This document shows, piece by piece, positions 1-5,346 of a stretch of DNA of 8,959 bases. Origin of the DNA: Candidatus Avipropionibacterium avicola (GTDB lineage Bacteria > Actinomycetota > Actinomycetes > Propionibacteriales > Propionibacteriaceae); assembly GCA_018715445.1 (NCBI GenBank), contig DVLP01000380.1, positions 1 through 8,959 on the forward strand, written 5' to 3'. The number at the start of each line of letters is the position of its first letter. Within the stretch, counting starts at the first letter, position 1. The position numbers and the translations under genes are program-made. The notes below the pieces were generated by a model. The model ran no database searches. It was given only the letters and a program-made list of their open reading frames with translations, and was not told where the DNA came from.

Positions 1-2
1 TG

Positions 3-68
3 GCCCCCATCCCCGGGGCCTTCGGAGATGTTCGAGCCGAGATGTCCGAGCTGAGGTGGACGAGCTGA
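3..68 (+). CDS. Possible C-terminal tail of an upstream gene (partial, uncertain)
   Basis: One forward frame is open from the left edge to a TGA at 66-68. It reads as a short hydrophilic tail beginning APIPGAFGDV and ending RWTS. Third codon positions are mostly G or C, as in real genes here. If real, the upstream gene would overlap the next start (56) by 13 nt. The frame beginning at base 1 is also open, to a TGA at 52-54, with similar third-position bias, so the choice between frames cannot be settled from 60 bases. A 14-bp tandem repeat lies across the region. No function can be given. Confidence 0.22.
   Translation, partial: APIPGAFGDVRAEMSELRWTS
25..66. repeat. Three imperfect 14-bp tandem repeats over the start of the first gene
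   Basis: Three consecutive 14-base units can be read: GAGATGTTCGAGCC (25-38), GAGATGTCCGAGCT (39-52) and GAGGTGGACGAGCT (53-66). Units 1 and 2 differ at two positions and units 2 and 3 at three. Each unit carries a potential start codon at its fourth base (ATG 28, ATG 42, GTG 56). Only the GTG opens the long frame. The two ATGs each open an eight-codon frame ending in TGA at 52-54 and 66-68. The period is not a multiple of three, so this is not a repeat of protein sequence. Confidence 0.6.
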
Positions 69-1045
69 GCCTGTCGGTGGCTGTCGTGTTGTCGGTGCTG
101 GCGTCGTGCGCCTTCGCCGGTGCCGCGGTGCTCCAGCACGAGGCGATCGGGCACCAGAGTCGGCGCAGCGAGCACGACCAGGTGCGCCGTACTCGACTGC
201 TGTCGTTGGGCTTCCTGCGTGACCTGGTGCGCCGACCCCTGTGGTGGATCGGGTTCGGGCTGTCCGGGCTCGGAGCCGTACTGAACCTCACCGCGCTGAG
301 TGGCGCACCGGTCGCGGTCGTGCAACCGATCACCGTGCTGAGCGTCCCGCTGGCGGTGTTGGCGAGTCGCTGGCGCGCCGCCCACACCAAGGCCGGCCAC
401 GCTCGGACCGCGAGCGGGCCGTCGCTGTGGATCGGGGTGGCGGCCGCCATGGTCGGGGTGACCTGCTTCGTGGCGCTGGCCGCCCGCCACACCACCTCCC
501 ACCCGCCGTCGGCGCTGCCGATCCTGGTGGCCGGGGTGGCCGTGGCCGTGGCCGTGGTCGTCCTGGTCCTGGTCGGCCAGCGCGGACCCGACTGGGCCCA
601 CTCCCTGGCCTGGGCGGGCGGAGCCGCGACGGCGTACGGGCTGGCCGCGGCGTACATGAAGACGATCTTCACCCAGCTGGAGCACGGGATCGGGCTGTCG
701 GCGCCGACCGTCTGGGCGCCCGGCCTGGTGTTGTTGCTGGCCTATCCGGTGGCCGCCTACATGCTGCAGAACGCGTTCGTCTCCGGGGCTCCCGAGGTCG
801 TGGTCGGTGGGCTCACCGTGATCGACCCGATCGTGGCCGTCGTGATCGGCGCCTGGCTGCTCGGCGAGGGCAGTGGGCTGCCGGCCTTGGTGGTGGCTGC
901 CATGCTGGCCTGTGCCGTGGTGGCCGTCGTCGGCGTCGTCGTCCTGTCCCGCCACCATCCCGATGCCCAGCGAGCCCGCGCCGACCATGACGTGACCGAC
1001 CTGCGAACCGACCCCCGTCCCGGGACCGAAAGGATGACCCAGTGA
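56..1045 (+). CDS. DMT-superfamily (EamA/NIPA-like) integral membrane protein
   Basis: The 329-residue protein is very hydrophobic, with about nine membrane segments (roughly residues 5-27, 62-82, 86-106, 122-143, 152-173, 182-200, 216-238, 245-268, 272-298) and a charged loop at 30-60. It shows the internal duplication of drug/metabolite transporters: SGAPVAVVQPITVLSVPLAV in the first half matches SGAPEVVVGGLTVIDPIVAV in the second. Substrate is unknown; NIPA-type magnesium transport is only one possibility. The GTG at 56 is chosen because membrane segment 1 follows at once and no other start codon lies upstream in frame. However, the frame stays open to the left edge and no good ribosome-binding site precedes 56, so a start outside the window is possible. 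The stop overlaps the next gene's GTG by four bases, so the two genes are probably co-transcribed and translationally coupled. The tail after residue 300 is polar. Confidence 0.85.
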   Translation: MDELSLSVAVVLSVLASCAFAGAAVLQHEAIGHQSRRSEHDQVRRTRLLSLGFLRDLVRRPLWWIGFGLSGLGAVLNLTALSGAPVAVVQPITVLSVPLAVLASRWRAAHTKAGHARTASGPSLWIGVAAAMVGVTCFVALAARHTTSHPPSALPILVAGVAVAVAVVVLVLVGQRGPDWAHSLAWAGGAATAYGLAAAYMKTIFTQLEHGIGLSAPTVWAPGLVLLLAYPVAAYMLQNAFVSGAPEVVVGGLTVIDPIVAVVIGAWLLGEGSGLPALVVAAMLACAVVAVVGVVVLSRHHPDAQRARADHDVTDLRTDPRPGTERMTQ

Positions 1046-2238
1046 GGATTCTGCTGGCCAGCGACACCTATCCGCCGGATGTGAACGGGGCCTCCCGCTT
1101 CACCGAGAGGCTGGCGCTCGGCCTCACCGGGCGGGGACACGAGGTGCACGTGGCTGCACCCTCGGCAGAGGGGCCGGGGCTCACCGAGTCGCTGGACGGG
1201 GTCACCGTGCACCGGGTGGTCTCCTACCGCTGGCCGTTGCACGAGTGGTACCGGGTCTGCCTGCCGTGGACGGCGAAGCCGGCCTGTCGCCGGATCGTGG
1301 AGAAGGTGCGTCCGGACGTGGTCCATGTCCAGGCCCATTTCATCGTCGGGCGCTACACCACGATCGCCGCCCATGACCTCGGCTACCCGCTGATCGCGAC
1401 CAATCACTTCATGCCGGAGAACCTGTTCATGCACGCCCGGACCCCCCAGTGGTTCGAGGAGACCGCGCGCAAGGCGGCCTGGTGGGACCTGCAGAACGTC
1501 TTCGGCCGGGCCCAGCACATCACCGCCCCGACCCCGCGGGCGGTCGAGCTGCTCGAGCAGCGCACCCGGCTGACCGGTGAGGCCCTGTCCAACGGCATCG
1601 ACCCGACCCGGTACGAGGCGGCTGCCGGTCGCGCCAGCCATGACCCCGCCCACCCGGTCATCCTGTTCGTCGGGCGCCTGGACCAGGAGAAGCGGGTCGA
1701 CGAACTGCTCCGCGCCTTCGCCGCGCTGCCGGAGGAGCTGCGCGGACCCGACGGTGCCCGCGTGGAGATCATCGGCGACGGGTCCTGTCGTGACGAATGG
1801 AAGCGGCTCGTGGGCGAGCTCGGCGTCGACGATCGCGTGCGGTTCCGTGGCTACGTCTCCGAGGACGAGCTGGTGGAGGCGTACGGGCGCTGCGACATCT
1901 TCTGCATGCCGGGGATCGCCGAGCTGCAGTCCCTGGTGACGCTGGAGGCGATGTCGGCCGGCAAACCGGTGGTCGCTGCCGACGCGATGGCCCTGCCCCA
2001 CCTGGTGCACCCCGGGGAGAACGGCATGCTCTACACCCCGGGCAACATCACGCAGTTGCGTGACCACCTCGCCAGCCTGATCAGTGACCCGGCGATGCGG
2101 GAGCGGTACGGCCGGGCGAGCCGCGCGATCGTGGCCCGCCACTCCTTCGCCAAGACGCTGGACCGGTTCGAGGAACTCTACGGCGAGGCCATCGGCCAGG
2201 AGGCACCCAGCCCGGTCGAGGCCGCCGGTCAGGCCTGA
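1042..2238 (+). CDS. Family-4 (GT-B fold, retaining) glycosyltransferase
   Basis: The 398-residue protein begins with the GT4 N-terminal Rossmann motif (ILLASDTYPPDVNGASRF). The acceptor-side motif NHFMPE is at 121-126, with His122. The C-terminal nucleotide-sugar domain opens at about residue 206 with VILFVGRLDQEKR, giving Arg212 and Lys217, the usual diphosphate-binding pair. The EX7E motif is Glu294 and Glu302 (ELQSLVTLE). Length is normal for the family. There is no signal peptide or membrane segment, so it is probably a cytosolic enzyme at the inner membrane face. Relatives add mannose or glucose to phosphatidylinositol or diacylglycerol lipids, but donor and acceptor cannot be read here. 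A GTG start is supported by GAAAGGA (1028-1034) seven bases upstream and by the GTGA overlap with the membrane-protein gene. Pairing with a transporter-like protein hints at an envelope glycolipid role, which is inference. The 3' end overlaps the convergent gene by 10 bp. Confidence 0.93.
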   Translation: MRILLASDTYPPDVNGASRFTERLALGLTGRGHEVHVAAPSAEGPGLTESLDGVTVHRVVSYRWPLHEWYRVCLPWTAKPACRRIVEKVRPDVVHVQAHFIVGRYTTIAAHDLGYPLIATNHFMPENLFMHARTPQWFEETARKAAWWDLQNVFGRAQHITAPTPRAVELLEQRTRLTGEALSNGIDPTRYEAAAGRASHDPAHPVILFVGRLDQEKRVDELLRAFAALPEELRGPDGARVEIIGDGSCRDEWKRLVGELGVDDRVRFRGYVSEDELVEAYGRCDIFCMPGIAELQSLVTLEAMSAGKPVVAADAMALPHLVHPGENGMLYTPGNITQLRDHLASLISDPAMRERYGRASRAIVARHSFAKTLDRFEELYGEAIGQEAPSPVEAAGQA

Positions 2239-2243
2239 TCGGC
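2224..2243. terminator. Near-perfect palindrome at the convergent gene overlap; possible bidirectional terminator
   Basis: The 20 bases GCCGGTCAGGCCTGATCGGC fold into an 8-bp stem with a GGCC loop; one pair is G-T in plus-strand RNA. The inner ten bases, TCAGGCCTGA (2229-2238), are a perfect palindrome and are exactly the overlap of the two convergent genes. It supplies the TGA stop of each strand, so both proteins end in Gln-Ala. No T-run follows on either strand. Termination would therefore have to be of the hairpin-only type often proposed for actinobacteria. That function is inferred from position and symmetry. Confidence 0.45.
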
Positions 2244-3275
2244 CGCGGCGATCTCCTCGGGGGAGCGAGGGTCGCTCACCGCGAGCTCGATCCAGGTGGT
2301 GAGCTCCTCCCCGGCGCCCAACCACTGGGCGGTGGAGGAGATCCGGCGAGCGTCGTTGAGGCCCTGACGCGGCCAGGCCGAGGCCGGGCTGAGCCCCAGG
2401 TAGTACGAGCCGGAGTAGTGCGGGAAGTCCTGTCGACCGCCGGCCTCCATCTGGTACCACAGGTACGGCATCGTCTCGCCGTCCCAGGTCAGTCGGACCC
2501 GCAGCCCCGCAGCATGGTTGGTGATCTCGGCCTGCGGCTCGCTGAAGTCGCTGAGGTAGGCCTGCCAGCTGGTGGCCGCGTCCTTGGCGGGGACGCGCCG
2601 CAGGTTGATCATCTCGCCCTTGCCCTGGGAGCGTGGCCACGGCATCAGGTCGTCGTAGCTGACCGAGTGGGTCGTGTCGGGCTCGGGTCGGACCACCGAC
2701 GCCCCGGTGTCGACCGTCGTGGTGGGTCCCACCAGGGGCTCACCCAGCACGATCTCGTTGGCCCACATCATCTCGACGGCCTGTTGACCGACATTGCGCA
2801 CGGTCTCGACGACCCGGACGGTGGCCGCACCCGACTCGTCCTCGGGATCGCTCAGCGTGATGGTCCGGATCACCTCGACCGGGGTACGGACCAGACGGGT
2901 GCGCAGCCGTACCGAGTCCGGTGCCTGCTCCTCGACCCGGTACGGGGCCACGCAGGCCTCACCGTCGTAGCCCATGTCGGCGCCGTACAGGGTGATCGCC
3001 CGTCCCGAGGAGGGGTACAGCGTCCGCCAGCCGCCGGCCCACATCTCATGGGCCGTGACCGAGGCCGTCGCCGGGGGACGGGTGGCACCGATCGGGACGA
3101 TGCCCCACGGCGCCTGCCACAGGATGGGGGTGTCGTCGCCGATCCGGCGCAGGCCGGTGATGGAGCCACCACGGCCGGGCAGGTAGGTCAGGGACAGCGA
3201 ACGGTTGGACAGTGTCCGTGTCCCGGACAGCATGTCGTCCCATGACTGGATCTCCGGCAACCCGGCTTCGGTCAT
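2229..3275 (-). CDS. Galactose-mutarotase-fold (aldose 1-epimerase-like) protein with altered active site
   Basis: The 348-residue protein has the beta-sandwich signature of aldose 1-epimerase relatives: LPGRGGSITGLRRIGDDTPILW (in two parts, 32-44 and 45-53), HEMWAGGWRTLYP at 76-88, a PYLWYQMEAGG strand at 270-280, and a family-like ending near 295. There is no signal peptide, so it is probably cytoplasmic. In relatives as I recall them, MWGHHPAFG carries the catalytic histidine and LEP the catalytic glutamate. Here the equivalents read MWANEIVLG (170-178) and LSP (Ser296), so sugar-anomer interconversion is doubtful. A binding role or another sugar-modifying reaction is possible. The ATG start follows AAAGGGA by eight bases. 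It lies 42 nt downstream of the membrane-protein gene on the same strand and is probably co-transcribed with it. DUF4432-type proteins are the closest alternative label. Confidence 0.8.
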   Translation of the reverse strand: MTEAGLPEIQSWDDMLSGTRTLSNRSLSLTYLPGRGGSITGLRRIGDDTPILWQAPWGIVPIGATRPPATASVTAHEMWAGGWRTLYPSSGRAITLYGADMGYDGEACVAPYRVEEQAPDSVRLRTRLVRTPVEVIRTITLSDPEDESGAATVRVVETVRNVGQQAVEMMWANEIVLGEPLVGPTTTVDTGASVVRPEPDTTHSVSYDDLMPWPRSQGKGEMINLRRVPAKDAATSWQAYLSDFSEPQAEITNHAAGLRVRLTWDGETMPYLWYQMEAGGRQDFPHYSGSYYLGLSPASAWPRQGLNDARRISSTAQWLGAGEELTTWIELAVSDPRSPEEIAAADQA

Positions 3276-3317
3276 CGAGGTGGTCCCTTTCGAGGATGGG
3301 GGGCGATCGCGTCCGAC

Positions 3318-4220
3318 TCAGGTCTCCAACGGGACCGCGGTCGTGGTGCGACGGTACCCGAGCAGGAGGACCGTCACCTCACCGGAGGGTACGCCAGTGA
3401 ACCGGGCCCATCCCTGCACCGTCTCGCCGTTGCGGATCGTCGCGGCACCGAGGGTCTCGCGGTCGTACGGGGGATCGTTGCGGTAGCTGTCGGCATTCTT
3501 GTCGAAGATCGCGATCGCCTCGTCCATCGCGCGGTAGCTGCCCTCGTCGCAGGTGATCTTGACCTCGATGAACAGGTCATTGCCGATGCGTTCGTGGTCG
3601 AGGACCTCGAACAGGCCCGAGTCGCAGGTCTCGGTGGTGAAGGGACGCACGTTCGGCGGCAGTGGGCTGCCGCCCTGGGTCGGCTGGGTCGACGGCGGCG
3701 GCGTCTTCTGTGCCTGATCGGCCCGCCATGCGGCGACCCCTCCGATCGTCAGGACCAGCAGTGCCACCACGATCACGCCGGTGATCACCAGCAGCGGCAC
3801 CTTCGACGACGGTGGGGGACCGGGCTGCTCGACCTCGACCCGGGCGTCGCGGCCCGAGCCGATCGGCCTGGTGGGATCGGGGCCGCCGCTGCGCTGACCG
3901 CTGCCCAGATGGCTGGTCGGTCGATAGCCCGACGACCCGCTCGCGGCCAGGTCGGGGCGCTGGCGTCCGCCACGGGGCGGCTGTCCCTGCCCGTACTGCG
4001 GCTGTCCCTGGCCGTACGGCTGCTGCCCTTGGCCGTACTGGGGCTGACCCTGGCCGTACTGCTGCGGCTGCTGTCCGTACTGGGGCTGCCCGTACTGCTG
4101 CTGTCCGTACTGGGGCTGTCCCTGACCGTACTGCTGGGTCGGGTTGTACTGCGGGCCGGAGGGTCGGCCCTGACCGGAGGCGGGGCCCGGGCTCGACGGG
4201 TCTGACCACTGATTGCTCAC
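3318..4220 (-). CDS. Single-pass membrane protein with Tyr-Gly-Gln-rich tail and C-terminal beta domain
   Basis: The 300-residue protein has three parts. Residues 1-140 are Gln/Pro/Gly/Ser-rich and unstructured, with eight YGQ-containing repeats at 31-82. Residues 142-164 form one membrane helix (VPLLVITGVIVVALLVLTIG), followed by WRADQAQK and a Pro/Thr linker. Residues about 190-300 form a globular domain with alternating strands (LFIEVKITC, IAIFDKN, TVQGWARFTG, VTVLLLG) and Cys199 and Cys224, which could pair. There is no cleavable signal, so the tail should face the cytoplasm and the domain the outside. The C-terminal domain resembles DUF4352-type extracellular beta domains, but I cannot confirm this. 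The GTG at 4220 is chosen because the frame upstream of it only shadows the DUF4192 gene, and a promoter-like sequence places transcription at or next to that GTG. There is no clear ribosome-binding site. Function unknown. Confidence 0.85.
   Translation of the reverse strand: MSNQWSDPSSPGPASGQGRPSGPQYNPTQQYGQGQPQYGQQQYGQPQYGQQPQQYGQGQPQYGQGQQPYGQGQPQYGQGQPPRGGRQRPDLAASGSSGYRPTSHLGSGQRSGGPDPTRPIGSGRDARVEVEQPGPPPSSKVPLLVITGVIVVALLVLTIGGVAAWRADQAQKTPPPSTQPTQGGSPLPPNVRPFTTETCDSGLFEVLDHERIGNDLFIEVKITCDEGSYRAMDEAIAIFDKNADSYRNDPPYDRETLGAATIRNGETVQGWARFTGVPSGEVTVLLLGYRRTTTAVPLET
3975..4130 (-). repeat. In-frame tandem repeat encoding eight YGQ units
   Basis: The stretch encodes residues 31-82 of the membrane protein as eight units that each start with Tyr-Gly-Gln. 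Five begin YGQGQ and the others begin YGQQQ, YGQPQ or YGQQP. Unit length varies from five to seven residues. At DNA level the recurring element on the plus strand is close to CTGTCCCTGGCCGTACTG, so the array is suited to slippage and copy-number change. Such Tyr/Gln/Gly-rich low-complexity tails are common at the N-terminus of actinobacterial membrane proteins. Confidence 0.9.
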
Positions 4221-4227
4221 CGACCCA

Positions 4228-4255
4228 ACGGTACCTGCCCACAGGCCGCGGTCAC
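4228..4255 (-). promoter_or_regulatory. Candidate promoter giving a leaderless transcript of the repeat-tail membrane protein
   Basis: On the minus strand GTGACC (4255-4250; TGAC core of a -35 box) is followed after 16 bases by TACCGT (4233-4228), which fits the actinobacterial TAnnnT -10 pattern. Seven bases separate the -10 element from the GTG start at 4220, so transcription would begin at or next to the start codon. A leaderless mRNA would explain why no ribosome-binding site is visible. This is pattern matching only. Confidence 0.4.
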
Positions 4256-4264
4256 CACGACGAG

Positions 4265-4273
4265 TTGTCCACA
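4265..4273 (+). promoter_or_regulatory. DnaA-box-like 9-mer in the divergent intergenic region
   Basis: TTGTCCACA matches the consensus 9-mer bound by DnaA in high-GC actinobacteria. A weaker copy, CTGCCCACA, lies exactly 30 bp away at 4235-4243 in the same orientation, and both are followed by GG. The strong copy sits just upstream of the candidate minus-strand -35 box, and the weak copy lies in its spacer. One chance match is possible in a region this size. This is not an origin: there is no box cluster and no dnaA or dnaN nearby. Confidence 0.35.
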
Positions 4274-4280
4274 GGTTGCC

Positions 4281-4342
4281 GATCGGCTGACCGATCCCGG
4301 CGATTCCTGCGCACTGTGAAGGGGACGGCCCATCGCCGATGG
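4281..4342. promoter_or_regulatory. Two inverted repeats upstream of the DUF4192 gene (operator or leader hairpins)
   Basis: GATCGG-CTGA-CCGATC (4281-4296) is a perfect 6-bp inverted repeat with a four-base centre. CCATCG-C-CGATGG (4330-4342) is a second one with a one-base centre, ending nine bases before the ribosome-binding site of the DUF4192 gene. Both contain ATCG/CGAT. The position fits a repressor operator or a leader structure. However, GATCG is a frequent word throughout this DNA, so chance is a serious alternative. The rest of 4221-4367 holds only the promoter-like and DnaA-like elements listed separately and the Shine-Dalgarno sequence. Confidence 0.3.
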
Positions 4343-4367
4343 CCGCGCTACGGGAGGAGCCCCGCTG

Positions 4368-5333
4368 ATGACCACCGACACCCACACCCGGATCCGGGCC
4401 GCCAGCCCCGAGGACATGCTGGCCCTGGTGCCGTACCTGCTCGGCTTTCGGCCCGAGGAGTCCTTGGTCACGGTGCTGCTGAGCGGATCGAGGATCGTGC
4501 TGACCGCCCGGGTCGACCTGCCGACGCGCCGACAGGCCTGCCCAGCGCTCGACCAGTTGGTCGGCCAACTCGACGAGGTGGGGCAGCGCCACCAGGTCGA
4601 CCGGGTGGTGGTGGCGGTCTTCTCGGCCGACCTCACCCGCTCGAGCGAGGTGTTGCGGCGGCTCGCGCTGGACTCACCGCTGCCGGTGGTGCTGGCCCTG
4701 CACTGCGACCGCGACCGGTACCGGATCCTTGCCGAGGACGGGGTGGTCTCCGACGAGTACCCGTTCGATCCGACCGGTTCGGTGGCGGTGGCCGAAGCGG
4801 TGCTGGCCGGGCTCGGGCCGCTGGCCGACCGCGCGGCGGTGGCCGACCGGGTGGCGCCCGGCGAGCCGGCGGTCGTCGAGGAGCTCCGACAGGCGGCGGA
4901 GGAGGTGGACCTGCCCGACGATCCCGGCGCCCGGGCCGCACTGATGCGCAGCAGCGTGGAGCGGGGACTGCAGGGTGGGCTCGATCCGGTCGACCGTGCC
5001 CGGCTGGCCCTGCTCTGCCTTGACCTCGAGGTGCGTGACGAGGCCTGGCTGATGATGGACCGGGCCGAGGCCGAGGCCCACCTCGAGGTGTGGCTGTCGG
5101 TGGCCCGTTCGGTGCCAATGGTGCTCTCGGCCGGACCGGTCAGCCTGGCCGGGATGGCGGCGTGGTTGACCGGCGACGGCGCCATGGCCTGGTGCTGTGT
5201 CGACCGGATGGCTGAGGAGCACCCGCAGTATCGGATGGCGGGCCTGCTCCAGGAGCTGCTGGCCCAGGCGGTCCATCCCGACACCTGGGCCGAGATGGTG
5301 ACGGAGATGGTCGACGGGCGGGAGGACGCCTAG
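4368..5333 (+). CDS. DUF4192 domain-containing protein
   Basis: The 321-residue protein opens with the DUF4192 hallmark: AASPEDMLALVPYLLGFRP at about residues 11-29, then ESLVTVLL, then a strand ending VLTARVDLP. The middle contains VDRVVVAVFS and PLPVVLALHCDRDRYR. The C-terminal part is Ala/Leu-rich and helical and includes AGMAAWLTGDGAMAWCCVDR, as in other members, so the domain fills the protein. It has no signal peptide or membrane segment and should be cytoplasmic. The family is widespread in actinobacteria and, to my knowledge, has no assigned biochemical role, so none is given. The ATG is firmly set by GGGAGGAG (4352-4359) eight bases upstream. The PfkB kinase gene follows after 13 nt on the same strand and is probably transcribed with it at least in part. 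The upstream region contains two inverted repeats that could regulate it. Confidence 0.93.
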   Translation: MTTDTHTRIRAASPEDMLALVPYLLGFRPEESLVTVLLSGSRIVLTARVDLPTRRQACPALDQLVGQLDEVGQRHQVDRVVVAVFSADLTRSSEVLRRLALDSPLPVVLALHCDRDRYRILAEDGVVSDEYPFDPTGSVAVAEAVLAGLGPLADRAAVADRVAPGEPAVVEELRQAAEEVDLPDDPGARAALMRSSVERGLQGGLDPVDRARLALLCLDLEVRDEAWLMMDRAEAEAHLEVWLSVARSVPMVLSAGPVSLAGMAAWLTGDGAMAWCCVDRMAEEHPQYRMAGLLQELLAQAVHPDTWAEMVTEMVDGREDA

Positions 5334-5340
5334 CTAGGGT
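5311..5340 (+). promoter_or_regulatory. Candidate internal promoter for leaderless expression of the PfkB kinase gene
   Basis: TCGACG (5311-5316) and TAGGGT (5335-5340) are 18 bases apart and resemble a -35/-10 pair of the actinobacterial TTGAC-TAnnnT type. Six bases separate TAGGGT from the ATG at 5347, the spacing expected if the transcript starts at the A of the start codon. No Shine-Dalgarno sequence precedes this ATG, which agrees with leaderless translation. The -35 part lies in the end of the DUF4192 gene. The evidence is pattern and spacing only. Confidence 0.35.
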
Positions 5341-5346
5341 CGGTCC

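Noticed and set aside
757..2640. 627-residue minus-strand open frame
   Set aside because: It runs antisense through the membrane protein, glycosyltransferase and mutarotase-like genes and shows only Arg/Pro/Gly-rich composition. High GC removes stops from this frame.
3303..3310. GCGATCGC octamer palindrome between two minus-strand genes
   Set aside because: This single short palindrome is expected by chance in DNA of this composition, and nothing ties it to a regulator.
3975..4130. CRISPR-like array from regular repeats
   Set aside because: Units are contiguous, in frame and encode YGQ-rich peptide, with no spacers and no cas genes.
4221..4367. Replication origin or plasmid origin suggested by the DnaA box
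   Set aside because: There is one consensus box and one weak copy, with no AT-rich unwinding region and no dnaA, dnaN, parA or rep gene nearby.
4221..4592. N-terminal extension of the minus-strand membrane protein to 4592
   Set aside because: The extra 124 residues lie antisense to the well-supported DUF4192 gene and its ribosome-binding site. The GTG at 4220 with a promoter in front is a better start.
3812..5023. 403-residue plus-strand frame rich in Arg, Gly and Ala
   Set aside because: It crosses the antisense of the YGQ repeats and then a wrong frame of DUF4192. It has no domain signature and no coherent start.
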